The notes under the pieces: model-generated
The model's input: the letters and a program-made list of their open reading frames with translations, nothing else
Databases searched by the model: none
What the model was told of the DNA's origin: nothing
Shown: in pieces, positions 1 to 6,155 of the stretch
Position numbering within the stretch: position 1 is the first letter of the stretch
Layout of the letters: every line of letters begins with the position of its first letter
Made by a program: the position numbers and the translations under genes
NCBI GenBank assembly: GCA_947630635.1
Contig: CANRIJ010000081.1
Location: 1 to 6,800 of the forward strand
Direction of reading: 5' to 3'
Source: an uncultured Spirochaetaceae bacterium
GTDB taxonomy: Bacteria; Spirochaetota; Spirochaetia; Sphaerochaetales; Sphaerochaetaceae
Length of the DNA: 6,800 bases

Positions 1-126
1 GCCTGCTATGATCTCGCTATACTCTATATCAAGAGAATACACATCACATACTCTATTAAGAACCCTAACAGCCTCATTCACGATCTCAGGCCCGATTCCA
101 TCTCCCTTAATTAGTCCTACTCTCAT
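1..126 (-). CDS. leuB: 3-isopropylmalate dehydrogenase, N-terminal fragment (cut by window edge)
   Basis: Only the first 42 codons are present, because the gene runs off the left edge. The enzyme oxidises and decarboxylates 3-isopropylmalate to 2-ketoisocaproate with NAD+ in the cytoplasm, the third step of the leucine branch. The fragment begins MRVGLIKGDGIGPEI. The KGDGIGPEI stretch near the N-terminus is the signature of the isocitrate/isopropylmalate dehydrogenase family. Its place directly after leuC and leuD makes LeuB much more likely than isocitrate, homoisocitrate or tartrate dehydrogenase. The ATG (126-124) overlaps the leuD stop codon as ATGA. A GAGGAAG sequence about five bases upstream, inside leuD, serves as ribosome-binding site. 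The rest of the protein, including the metal and substrate residues, is not visible. Confidence 0.9.
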   Translation of the reverse strand, partial: MRVGLIKGDGIGPEIVNEAVRVLNRVCDVYSLDIEYSEIIAG

Positions 127-611
127 TTATTCTTCCTCAGGTATGGTATTAGTCCGCCCTCTTTGATTAGCTCCTGCATAAAGGGCGGAAATGGCTCTGC
201 GCTGAAGCTCTTTCCATTTGTCAGGTCCCTAATGACTCCAGTGTCGAGATCCACCTCAAGCTCATCGCCCTCATCTATCTCATCGCTTGCCTCAATAGAC
301 TCAAGAATTGGAAGACCGATATTGATTGAGTTTCTGAAGAAGATCCTTGCAAAGGTCTTTGCAATTACAAGGCTAACTCCAGAGGCCTTAATGGCTATTG
401 GGGCATGCTCACGAGAGGAGCCGCATCCGAAGTTCTTTCCACCGACTATGATGTCGCCCTTTTGGACCCTGCCCACAAAGGTCGGGTCTATGTCTTCCAT
501 GCAGTGAGCGCTGAGCTCCTTCTCATCCGATGTATTTAGATACCTTGCGGGGATAATGACATCGGTATCTATGTTGTCCCCATACTTTATAGCTCTTCCC
601 TTTAGAATCAC
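123..611 (-). CDS. leuD: 3-isopropylmalate dehydratase (isomerase) small subunit
   Basis: This is the small (swivel-domain) subunit of isopropylmalate isomerase. With LeuC it converts 2-isopropylmalate to 3-isopropylmalate through dehydration and rehydration in the cytoplasm. The protein has 162 residues, the usual length for the short bacterial/archaeal type (the E. coli type is about 200). Visible family motifs are YGDNIDTDVIIPARYLN (residues 10-26) and GGKNFGCGSSREHAP (57-71). The loop after PAR reads YLNT; related homoaconitase small subunits typically have YLRT there, so isopropylmalate is the expected substrate. The start is GTG (611-609), which overlaps the leuC stop as GTGA. A strong GGGAGG (624-619) lies seven bases upstream inside leuC. 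The stop overlaps the leuB ATG. Function is well supported by sequence and context. Confidence 0.96.
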   Translation of the reverse strand: MILKGRAIKYGDNIDTDVIIPARYLNTSDEKELSAHCMEDIDPTFVGRVQKGDIIVGGKNFGCGSSREHAPIAIKASGVSLVIAKTFARIFFRNSINIGLPILESIEASDEIDEGDELEVDLDTGVIRDLTNGKSFSAEPFPPFMQELIKEGGLIPYLRKNK

Positions 612-1864
612 TTTACGTCCTCCCTTACTCCAATGTGTCCAAGAATTGCAGATGCTGCTGCAACAGATGGGGAGGAAAGATATACAAAGCTCTTAGTGCT
701 TCCCATTCTTCCAACGAAGTTTCTATTGGTGGTCGACACGCATACCTCTCCATCTGCGAGTATTCCCATATAGCCGCCAAGGCACGGACCGCAAGTGGGA
801 GTGGAGATAACAGCCCCTGCGTCAGAGAAGATATCAAAGAGTCCCTCATCCATTGCCTCTCTCCAGATTTTAGGAGTTGCAGGGATTACGATGCACCTAA
901 CACCATCATGAACCTTATGTCCCTTCATAACCTCTGCTGCCGCTCTAAGGTCGCTTAGCCTTCCATTTGTACAAGATCCAATTACAACCTGGTCAACCTT
1001 GATATCTCTGCTCTCTCTTGCAAGGTGGGTATTCTCAGGAAGGTGAGGATAGCTCACTGTCTCCTCGAGACTCGAGAGGTCAATCTCTATAGTCTCTGAG
1101 TATTTCGCATCCTCATCTGGATAGAAGACCTTCGGCTCCTTTGCGCCGTGCTCTTTCAGGTACTCAAGGGTCTTATCGTCAACTGGGAAAATGCCTGCTT
1201 TAGCACCCGCTTCAATTGCCATATTGGAGACAGTGAACCTATCATCCATAGTAAGGGACGAGATGCCCTCTCCCGAAAACTCAAGTGCCTTGTAGAGCGC
1301 CCCATCAACTCCGATTCTACCAATCAGATGGAGTATAAGGTCCTTTCCTGATACATTCTCCCTTAGCTTTCCATTTAAAATCACCTTAATTGACTCCGGA
1401 ACCTTGAACCAAGCCTTTCCAGTTGCCATTCCAGCTGCCATATCAGTCGATCCGACTCCAGTTGAGAAGGCCCCAAGAGCTCCATATGTGCATGTATGGC
1501 TATCTGCTCCGATTACAACATCCCCTGCTGTAACAAGGCCCTTCTCAGGCAGGAGTGCATGCTCAATTCCGACTCTTCCAACCTCAAAGTAATTCTCGAT
1601 TTTTTTATCCTTTGCAAAGAGACGGACGCATTTGCACTGCTCTGCTGCCTTTATATCCTTATTTGGAGTGAAGTGGTCTGGAACAAGCGCGATCTTCGAC
1701 TTGTCAAATACATCCTTTACTCCGAACTTCTCGAATTCCCTAATTGCAACCGGACTTGTAATATCGTTGCCAAGAACCATGTCCAAGTCTGCCATAATAA
1801 GCTCTCCTGGGTGCACGCTCTCCTTATGAGATGCACGAGCGAGAATCTTCTCGGCTATATTCAC
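608..1864 (-). CDS. leuC: 3-isopropylmalate dehydratase (isomerase) large subunit
   Basis: This is the large, iron-sulphur-containing subunit of isopropylmalate isomerase, an aconitase-superfamily enzyme that works with LeuD. At 418 residues it is the short LeuC type shared by many anaerobic bacteria and archaea; the proteobacterial type is about 466. The three cysteines expected to ligate the 4Fe-4S cluster are C298 in GSCTNGR and C358 and C361 in TPTCGPCLGG. GADSHTCTYGALGAF (119-133) is another conserved active-site segment. The start is GTG (1864-1862), directly abutting the leuA TAG stop. It is supported by GGAGG (1874-1870) five bases upstream and by the family-typical N-terminus (xIAEKILARAS). 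Homoaconitase is a close relative, but the leuA/leuD/leuB context argues for the leucine pathway. Confidence 0.96.
   Translation of the reverse strand: MNIAEKILARASHKESVHPGELIMADLDMVLGNDITSPVAIREFEKFGVKDVFDKSKIALVPDHFTPNKDIKAAEQCKCVRLFAKDKKIENYFEVGRVGIEHALLPEKGLVTAGDVVIGADSHTCTYGALGAFSTGVGSTDMAAGMATGKAWFKVPESIKVILNGKLRENVSGKDLILHLIGRIGVDGALYKALEFSGEGISSLTMDDRFTVSNMAIEAGAKAGIFPVDDKTLEYLKEHGAKEPKVFYPDEDAKYSETIEIDLSSLEETVSYPHLPENTHLARESRDIKVDQVVIGSCTNGRLSDLRAAAEVMKGHKVHDGVRCIVIPATPKIWREAMDEGLFDIFSDAGAVISTPTCGPCLGGYMGILADGEVCVSTTNRNFVGRMGSTKSFVYLSSPSVAAASAILGHIGVREDVK
619..624 (-). promoter_or_regulatory. leuD ribosome-binding site inside leuC
   Basis: GGGAGG ends seven bases before the GTG at 611. 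It supports the GTG start that overlaps the leuC stop codon as GTGA. Confidence 0.8.
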
Positions 1865-3463
1865 CTAAGCCTCCATCTTATCTGTATGCCCCATGAGCAT
1901 ATCATTCTCAAACGACATAGCCTGAGCTGTCACGCCAGGGGCTATGGATGAAGAAGACTCATCAAGCATTCTGTTCACTGCCTTGAGACAAGCAAGTATA
2001 GAGGCCTCAATTACATCTGTGGAGACTCCCCTTCCCCTGAAGACGCCTCTCTGGTCAGAGATCTTCACAATGGCCTCCCCTAGGGCATCCCTATGCTCTG
2101 TTACAGCCTCAAGGTTGTACTCCTCAAGAGAAAATGGATGCTTGATTATCTTCTCAATGGTTCTCAAAGAGGCATATATCGGTCCTGTTCCAGTCGATAC
2201 ATCCTGGTATATCTTATCGCCCTTCTTGAGAGTTATTACTGCGGAGCTTGTCATATTGTTTCCGCTGTTTATGACAAACGACACAAGGGACCAGAGCTGA
2301 GTGCTCTCGCTCTCAGTCGACTCAACGAGGGCAACTATGTCTCTCTCTGATATATTCTTCTTTCTGTCGCAGAGCTTCTTGAACTCCACGAAGATTCTCT
2401 CGATCTCAGCCTCGCTGAGGTTATATCCCAGCTCCTCGAGCTTCTTCTCCAGGGCATGCTGCCCTGAGTGCTTTCCAAGTATAAGATTCGTCTTCACGAC
2501 TCCGACTGACTCAGGAGTCATGATCTCGTAGGTCTTTCTGTTGCTGATCATCCCATGCTGGTGAATGCCAGACTCATGGGCAAAGGCATTGTCCCCTACA
2601 ATAGCCTTCGATGGATTTATCTTGACACCGGTAATAGATGAGAGAAGGCGCGCGGATTTTGCAATCTCAGTCGTGTTTATACCGGTTGTATAGTCATATT
2701 TATCAGACCTTGTCCTAAGTGCCATGACAACCTCTTCCATGGCTGCATTTCCCGCTCTCTCTCCAATGCCGCAGAGCGTGCACTCAACCTGCCTTGCGCC
2801 AGCCTCTATTCCGCTGATTGTGTTTGCAACGGCAAGTCCAAGGTCATTGTGGTTATGCATAGATATAATCGCCTTGTCGATATTTGGAACGCTATTCTTG
2901 ACGTAGCTGATCATATCGTAGATCTCCTGAGGAGTTGAGTAGCCAACCGTATCAGGAAGATTGATAGTAGTCGCTCCCCTCTTGATTGCTGTCTCGACTA
3001 CTCTGCACATATAGTCCCTATCTGTTCTTGTTGCGTCCTCAAGAGAGAACTCAACGTCAGATAGAAGGCTCTTTGCGTACCTTACGGCCTCCTCGATTCT
3101 CTCGAGGGCCTTTTCACGCGTCATCTTGAGCTTATACTCCAGATGAAGATCGCTCGTGGCCAAGAATACATGGATTCTCGGGGCCACGGCTTTCTTTACA
3201 GCCTCGTATGCTGCATCAATGTCCTTTTTAAGAGCACGCGCAAGAGATGCAACCTTCGCATCCTTAATCGCAAGTGCGATTCTCTCAACGCTCTCTGCAT
3301 CTCCTGCCGAGGAAATGGCAAAGCCAGCCTCTATAATATCCACGCCGAGCTTCTCAAGCTGGAGAGCAAGCCTTACCTTCTCCTCAATATTCATCGAGTA
3401 GCCAGGAGCCTGCTCTCCATCTCTGAGTGTCGTGTCAAAAATATAAATTCTATCTGCCATCAT
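1865..3463 (-). CDS. leuA: 2-isopropylmalate synthase
   Basis: This enzyme condenses acetyl-CoA with 2-ketoisovalerate to give 2-isopropylmalate, the committed and normally leucine-inhibited step of leucine synthesis. The protein has 532 residues. The catalytic TIM barrel (about 1-275) carries DTTLRDGEQAPG (10-21, with R14 and D15), the metal-binding HNHNDLG (H203, H205) and CGIGERAGNA (231-240, with N239). It is followed by HESGIHQHG (297-304 region), where many LeuA proteins have IHQDG. Residues about 385-500 fit the LeuA allosteric dimerisation domain, including the GTGP segment near 425-428. A tail of about 30 residues follows. Two adjacent ATGs (3463 and 3460) are possible starts. AAAGGG lies 4 bases before the first and 7 before the second, so either may be used. 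Citramalate synthase is a relative, but gene order favours LeuA. Confidence 0.95.
   Translation of the reverse strand: MMADRIYIFDTTLRDGEQAPGYSMNIEEKVRLALQLEKLGVDIIEAGFAISSAGDAESVERIALAIKDAKVASLARALKKDIDAAYEAVKKAVAPRIHVFLATSDLHLEYKLKMTREKALERIEEAVRYAKSLLSDVEFSLEDATRTDRDYMCRVVETAIKRGATTINLPDTVGYSTPQEIYDMISYVKNSVPNIDKAIISMHNHNDLGLAVANTISGIEAGARQVECTLCGIGERAGNAAMEEVVMALRTRSDKYDYTTGINTTEIAKSARLLSSITGVKINPSKAIVGDNAFAHESGIHQHGMISNRKTYEIMTPESVGVVKTNLILGKHSGQHALEKKLEELGYNLSEAEIERIFVEFKKLCDRKKNISERDIVALVESTESESTQLWSLVSFVINSGNNMTSSAVITLKKGDKIYQDVSTGTGPIYASLRTIEKIIKHPFSLEEYNLEAVTEHRDALGEAIVKISDQRGVFRGRGVSTDVIEASILACLKAVNRMLDESSSSIAPGVTAQAMSFENDMLMGHTDKMEA
1870..1874 (-). promoter_or_regulatory. leuC ribosome-binding site inside leuA
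   Basis: GGAGG ends five bases before the GTG at 1864. It lies in the last codons of leuA and fixes the GTG start directly after the leuA TAG, implying translational coupling. Confidence 0.8.
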
Positions 3464-3481
3464 CGTGCCCTTTATATATAG

Positions 3482-4483
3482 TTATTTGTCCTCTTTCTTG
3501 AGCCAGCTCATCAGACTTCTGAGCTTCTTGCCAGTTCTCTCGAGCTCTGTATCGGCCTCAATTCTCTTCATGGCATTGAAGTATGGGCGGCCAACCTGGT
3601 TCTCAAGTAGCCAATTTCTCGCAAAGGTTCCCTCCTGGATATCCTTGAGAACACCCTTCATAGCCTTCTTGGTATCATCGGTTATGATCTTTGGGCCAGT
3701 TGTATAATCGCCATACTCGGCTGTATCGCTGATTGAGTATCTCATGTACTCGAATCCGCCCTGGTTGATGAGGTCTACAATGAGCTTCATCTCATGGCAG
3801 CACTCAAAATATGCCATCTCTGGCTGATAGCCTGCCTCTACGAGAGTATCGAATCCTGCCTTGATAAGTGCTGTAACTCCGCCACAGAGAACTGCCTGCT
3901 CGCCAAAGAGGTCTGTCTCGGTCTCCTCTTTGAATGTGGTCTCGAAGATACCTGCTCTTCCCGCTCCGATGCCAGCTGCATATGCAAGTGCTACATCGTG
4001 GCTATCTCCACTTGGGTCCTGATGGACGGCAATAAGAGAAGGAACGCCCTTTCCCTCTTGGTACTGGCTTCTGACTGTGTGGCCCGGTCCCTTAGGTGCG
4101 ATCATTATGACGTTGATATCCTTATCGGGCTTGATCTGTCCGAAGTGGATATTAAAGCCGTGTGCGAATGCAAGGTATGAGCCCTTCTTCAAATTAGGCT
4201 CGATTGACTCTTTGAAGAGCTTTGCCTGCTTCTCATCGTTTACGAGAATCATAACGACATCGGCCTTCTTGACAGCCTCTTCTGTTGTCATGACCTTGAG
4301 TCCAGCCTCTTCGGCCTTTGCCCAGCTCTTAGAGCCATTGTAGAGTCCGACTATGACATCGACTCCAGACTCATGGAGATTGAGTGCATGTGCGTGTCCC
4401 TGGCTGCCATATCCGATAATGGCAACTGTTTTGCCCTTGAGCTTAGACATATCAGCGTCTTTCTCGTAGTACATTTTGCTCAT
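3482..4483 (-). CDS. ilvC: Ketol-acid reductoisomerase (class I)
   Basis: This enzyme converts 2-acetolactate (or acetohydroxybutyrate) to the 2,3-dihydroxy acid by Mg-dependent alkyl migration and NAD(P)H reduction. It is shared by valine, isoleucine and leucine synthesis. At 333 residues it has the normal class I length. The Rossmann fold starts with GYGSQGHAHALNL (24-36). The cofactor-phosphate loop reads GLYNGSKSW (46-54). FAHGFNIHFG holds the catalytic His, and PKGPGHTVR follows. The metal ligands lie in DLFGEQ and in the ECCHEMKLIVDLI segment, and SISDTAEYGD carries the substrate-contacting Ser. The N-terminus (MSKMYYEKDAD) matches the family start, and AAGGAAGGTG lies just before the ATG. 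It sits 18 bases after ilvN and 18 before leuA. Tyr48 replaces the Arg seen in many enzymes; S51 and S53 remain, so NADPH use is still likely. Confidence 0.97.
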   Translation of the reverse strand: MSKMYYEKDADMSKLKGKTVAIIGYGSQGHAHALNLHESGVDVIVGLYNGSKSWAKAEEAGLKVMTTEEAVKKADVVMILVNDEKQAKLFKESIEPNLKKGSYLAFAHGFNIHFGQIKPDKDINVIMIAPKGPGHTVRSQYQEGKGVPSLIAVHQDPSGDSHDVALAYAAGIGAGRAGIFETTFKEETETDLFGEQAVLCGGVTALIKAGFDTLVEAGYQPEMAYFECCHEMKLIVDLINQGGFEYMRYSISDTAEYGDYTTGPKIITDDTKKAMKGVLKDIQEGTFARNWLLENQVGRPYFNAMKRIEADTELERTGKKLRSLMSWLKKEDK

Positions 4484-4501
4484 TTTTCACCTTCCTTAGA
4501 T

Positions 4502-5035
4502 TTATAGATCGTCTCCATAGGAGATATCAGCGAGTTTAGAGTCTCCCCTTCCAAGAGCTGTGAGACCAGTTCTTACAAGCTCGATTATCCCAAAGGGCCT
4601 TGCAATCTCTATAAAGGACTCAAGCTTATCGCTATTTCCAGTAATCTGGAATGTGACGGAGGAGAGCGTCACATCGATTATCTTTGCCTTGAAGATCTCG
4701 CCGACAGATAGAATGCTTGTTCTGTTGACTGAGTCGCATTTGACTTTCACAAGTATGAGCTCTGCGCTCACAGCTCCTGAGCGAGTCATCTCGCTGACTC
4801 TAATTACATCCACAAGCTTCTCAACCTGTCTCTTGATCTGCTCGACAATCTGCCTATCGCCAGTCACGACGATTGTTATTCGGCTTCTCTCGGCACTCTC
4901 AGTCTCACCAACTGAGAGAGAGTCGATGTTATAGCCTCTTCTGGAGAAGAGGGATACGACTCTCATAAGAACGCCGCTCTTATTGTTTACCAATATTGAA
5001 AGGGTATATTTATTGTCCGAATTGGAATAATCCAT
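4502..5035 (-). CDS. ilvN: Acetolactate synthase small (regulatory) subunit
   Basis: This is the regulatory subunit of acetohydroxyacid synthase (also named ilvH). It activates the catalytic IlvB subunit and confers valine feedback inhibition. The protein has 177 residues, slightly longer than typical because of a short polar N-terminal extension (1-9). The ACT domain spans about 10-85, with the conserved pattern LVNNKSGVLMRVVSLFSRRG then YNIDSL. N18, G21 and N36 correspond to the valine-binding Asn11, Gly14 and Asn29 of E. coli IlvH, so feedback control is expected. The C-terminal ferredoxin-like domain follows and contains GIIELVRTGLTALGRGD. The start ATG is preceded by GGAGGG (5044-5039). 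It is the first gene of the operon here, and no ilvB lies upstream, so its catalytic partner must be encoded downstream of leuB or elsewhere. Confidence 0.95.
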   Translation of the reverse strand: MDYSNSDNKYTLSILVNNKSGVLMRVVSLFSRRGYNIDSLSVGETESAERSRITIVVTGDRQIVEQIKRQVEKLVDVIRVSEMTRSGAVSAELILVKVKCDSVNRTSILSVGEIFKAKIIDVTLSSVTFQITGNSDKLESFIEIARPFGIIELVRTGLTALGRGDSKLADISYGDDL

Positions 5036-5038
5036 TTT

Positions 5039-5044
5039 CCCTCC
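5039..5044 (-). promoter_or_regulatory. ilvN ribosome-binding site
   Basis: GGAGGG is three bases before the ATG at 5035. It is a strong site, placed one base downstream of the leader hairpin, so the hairpin could affect its accessibility. Confidence 0.75.
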
Positions 5045-5045
5045 A

Positions 5046-5063
5046 ATGGGCCAATATGCCCAT
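5046..5063 (-). promoter_or_regulatory. Hairpin in the ilvN leader, next to the ribosome-binding site
   Basis: There is a perfect inverted repeat with 6-base arms (ATGGGC 5063-5058 and GCCCAT 5051-5046 on the minus strand) and a 6-base loop. It ends one base before the GGAGGG of ilvN. It could fold in the leader mRNA and influence ribosome access, or it could be a protein-binding site in DNA. It has no T-run after it, so it is not a terminator. The structure is directly visible; any role is inferred. Confidence 0.5.
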
Positions 5064-5070
5064 AGAGTGA

Positions 5071-5099
5071 AGAATGTGGTGAATCTGAATTCCTGTCAA
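5071..5099 (-). promoter_or_regulatory. Candidate ilvN promoter with consensus -35 (weak -10)
   Basis: On the minus strand a perfect TTGACA (5099-5094) is followed after 17 bases by CATTCT (5076-5071), which matches TATAAT at only three positions. If used, transcription would start around 5065-5064, placing the leader hairpin at the very 5' end of the mRNA. The poor -10 would suggest activator dependence or a weak promoter. Confidence 0.3.
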
Positions 5100-5106
5100 T
5101 ATGTAT

Positions 5107-5136
5107 GTTATAAAATATATTTTTTTTATTTGATAA
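5107..5136 (-). promoter_or_regulatory. Alternative ilvN operon promoter
   Basis: On the minus strand TTATCA (5136-5131) is separated by 18 bases from TATAAC (5112-5107), which matches the -10 consensus at five of six positions. Start of transcription would be near 5100, giving a leader of about 65 bases. The -35 lies inside the inverted repeat at 5130-5143 and overlaps the -35 of the divergent fic promoter, so one bound protein could control both genes. Confidence 0.4.
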
Positions 5137-5159
5137 TCATCAATAATATTTGCTAATAT
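5130..5159 (+). promoter_or_regulatory. Candidate fic promoter, predicting a leaderless transcript
   Basis: TTGATA (5130-5135, five of six matches) is followed after 18 bases by TAATAT (5154-5159, four of six matches). The region upstream of the -35, including eight T at 5120-5127, is AT-rich and could act as an UP element. The start of transcription expected 6-7 bases after the -10 falls at about 5165-5166, at the ATG itself. This agrees with the absence of a Shine-Dalgarno sequence. Confidence 0.45.
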
Positions 5160-5160
5160 T
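5130..5160. repeat. Two small inverted repeats over the fic promoter (possible operator)
   Basis: TTGAT-AATC-ATCAA (5130-5143) is a perfect 5-base-arm inverted repeat lying on the -35 of fic and on the -35 of the alternative ilvN promoter. AATATT-TGCT-AATATT (5145-5160) is a second 6-base-arm repeat overlapping the fic -10. Symmetry of this kind is common in operators bound by winged-helix regulators. In AT-rich DNA short palindromes also arise by chance, so the call is tentative. Confidence 0.3.
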
Positions 5161-5165
5161 CGATA

Positions 5166-6155
5166 ATGCAAACATTAAAAGAAGTATGCGCAAAGGGTTC
5201 TCTTCTTAATGACATAGTTGAGTTCTCAATACAGAATGACAGGCTCTCTGATATGAGGGGGGAGATCTCCGCCTCACATATAAAGAGCACCAGAATAAGC
5301 GCAATATCCTCTTCCCTGAGAATTGAGGGCGCAAGGATAAAGGACTATGAGCTCGAGAGGCTGATAAATGGAATGAGCCTTCCCTCCTTTTCGGAGAAGG
5401 AGAGAAGGGAGGCGCTTGGATACATTAGGGCATATGACAAAATAGAGAGAGAATTCGATAGCCTTCCGATAAGCGAGAAGAGCATTCTGTCACTCCACTC
5501 CCTAATGATGGGAAGAGAGGCCTCTTACCGAAAGGGCGATAAGCCAAAGCAGAACATCCTAAAGAGCGAGCCAGAGGTCGAAAATGAGAGAGCAGACCTT
5601 GTTGAGATATCCCTCAGATCGATTATCGATGACTATAACAGAAATGAGACAAGAGAAAACAGAATACTGCTATCACTCTCGTTCATAGAAGCCTTTCTCT
5701 CAATCAATCCCTTTGAGGAGGGAAATGGAAGGCTATCAAGGCTTCTATTTCGCCTATTGCTTTTGAGGGGAGGCTACAATGTCATCAGGGCAATACCATT
5801 TGAGAGGAAGATGGAGGAAGAGCGAAAGCAGTATCTAAACGCCCTGAGAAGAAGCCAGGACAGGAGAGACCTCGAGCCCTTTCTATCCTATTTCATGAAG
5901 ACGCTCCTCATATCTGGAGAGAGGGTCTTTCTAAGTGCCGGGAAAAAGGAGAGCATAGAGAGCATAGAGCTATCTCCGCTAGAGAGAGAGATCGTCAAGA
6001 TGATTCAGGAGGAGAGGTCTGTTTATACCTCAAAGATAGTAGAGACTCTCTCGAACTACCCCTCTCCTACCATAAAGAAGGCGCTGGCAAGACTTGTGCT
6101 AGATGGAAAAATCGAGATGCATGGAAAGGGGCGAGGAACCTTCTATTCGCTATAA
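5166..6155 (+). CDS. Fic-domain protein with winged-helix C-terminus and His-to-Asn core motif
   Basis: This is a 329-residue protein of the Fic family, enzymes that usually transfer AMP or another nucleotide phosphate group to a protein hydroxyl. An N-terminal helix (about 38-60) carries S50-LRI-E54-G55, which fits the class II inhibitory motif (S/T)xxxE(G/N). The Fic core (about 100-235) contains the motif NPFEEGNGRLSR at 181-192. Asn181 (codon AAT, 5706-5708) replaces the catalytic His, while F183, E185, N187, R189 and R192 are kept. Residues about 266-329 look like a winged helix-turn-helix DNA-binding domain, ending with a basic GKGRGTF wing. An in-frame TAA at 5154 forces the start to 5166 or later, and no Shine-Dalgarno sequence precedes it. 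Its codon use resembles its neighbours, so recent transfer is not evident. Target and activity are unknown; a regulatory role on its own or the ilv promoter is inference. Confidence 0.9.
   Translation: MQTLKEVCAKGSLLNDIVEFSIQNDRLSDMRGEISASHIKSTRISAISSSLRIEGARIKDYELERLINGMSLPSFSEKERREALGYIRAYDKIEREFDSLPISEKSILSLHSLMMGREASYRKGDKPKQNILKSEPEVENERADLVEISLRSIIDDYNRNETRENRILLSLSFIEAFLSINPFEEGNGRLSRLLFRLLLLRGGYNVIRAIPFERKMEEERKQYLNALRRSQDRRDLEPFLSYFMKTLLISGERVFLSAGKKESIESIELSPLEREIVKMIQEERSVYTSKIVETLSNYPSPTIKKALARLVLDGKIEMHGKGRGTFYSL

Noticed and set aside
1496..1951. A 151-codon plus-strand open frame, and many other open frames antisense to the ilv/leu genes
   Set aside because: They lie opposite well-supported conserved genes, encode no recognisable motif, and are Cys/Ser/Leu-rich as expected from reading GAG/AGA-rich genes backwards.
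1865..3463. leuA as citramalate synthase or homocitrate synthase
   Set aside because: Length, the C-terminal regulatory domain and direct linkage to leuC, leuD and leuB favour 2-isopropylmalate synthase.
4331..4346. Tyr48 in place of Arg in the cofactor loop of ketol-acid reductoisomerase as a sign of NADH preference
   Set aside because: The loop keeps S51 and S53, and from memory GLYxGSKS-type loops occur in cyanobacterial and other enzymes regarded as NADPH-dependent. Kinetic data would be needed.
5010..5063. Possible 17-residue leader peptide MGILAHWRENGLFQFGQ upstream of and overlapping ilvN
   Set aside because: It has no ribosome-binding site, no run of Leu, Val or Ile codons and no following terminator, and it overlaps the ilvN start.
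5166..6155. fic as a recently acquired foreign gene or toxin-antitoxin module
   Set aside because: Its AGA/AGG- and ATA-rich codon use resembles the neighbours, no small antitoxin gene is adjacent, the inhibitory motif is internal, and no mobile element or repeats flank it.
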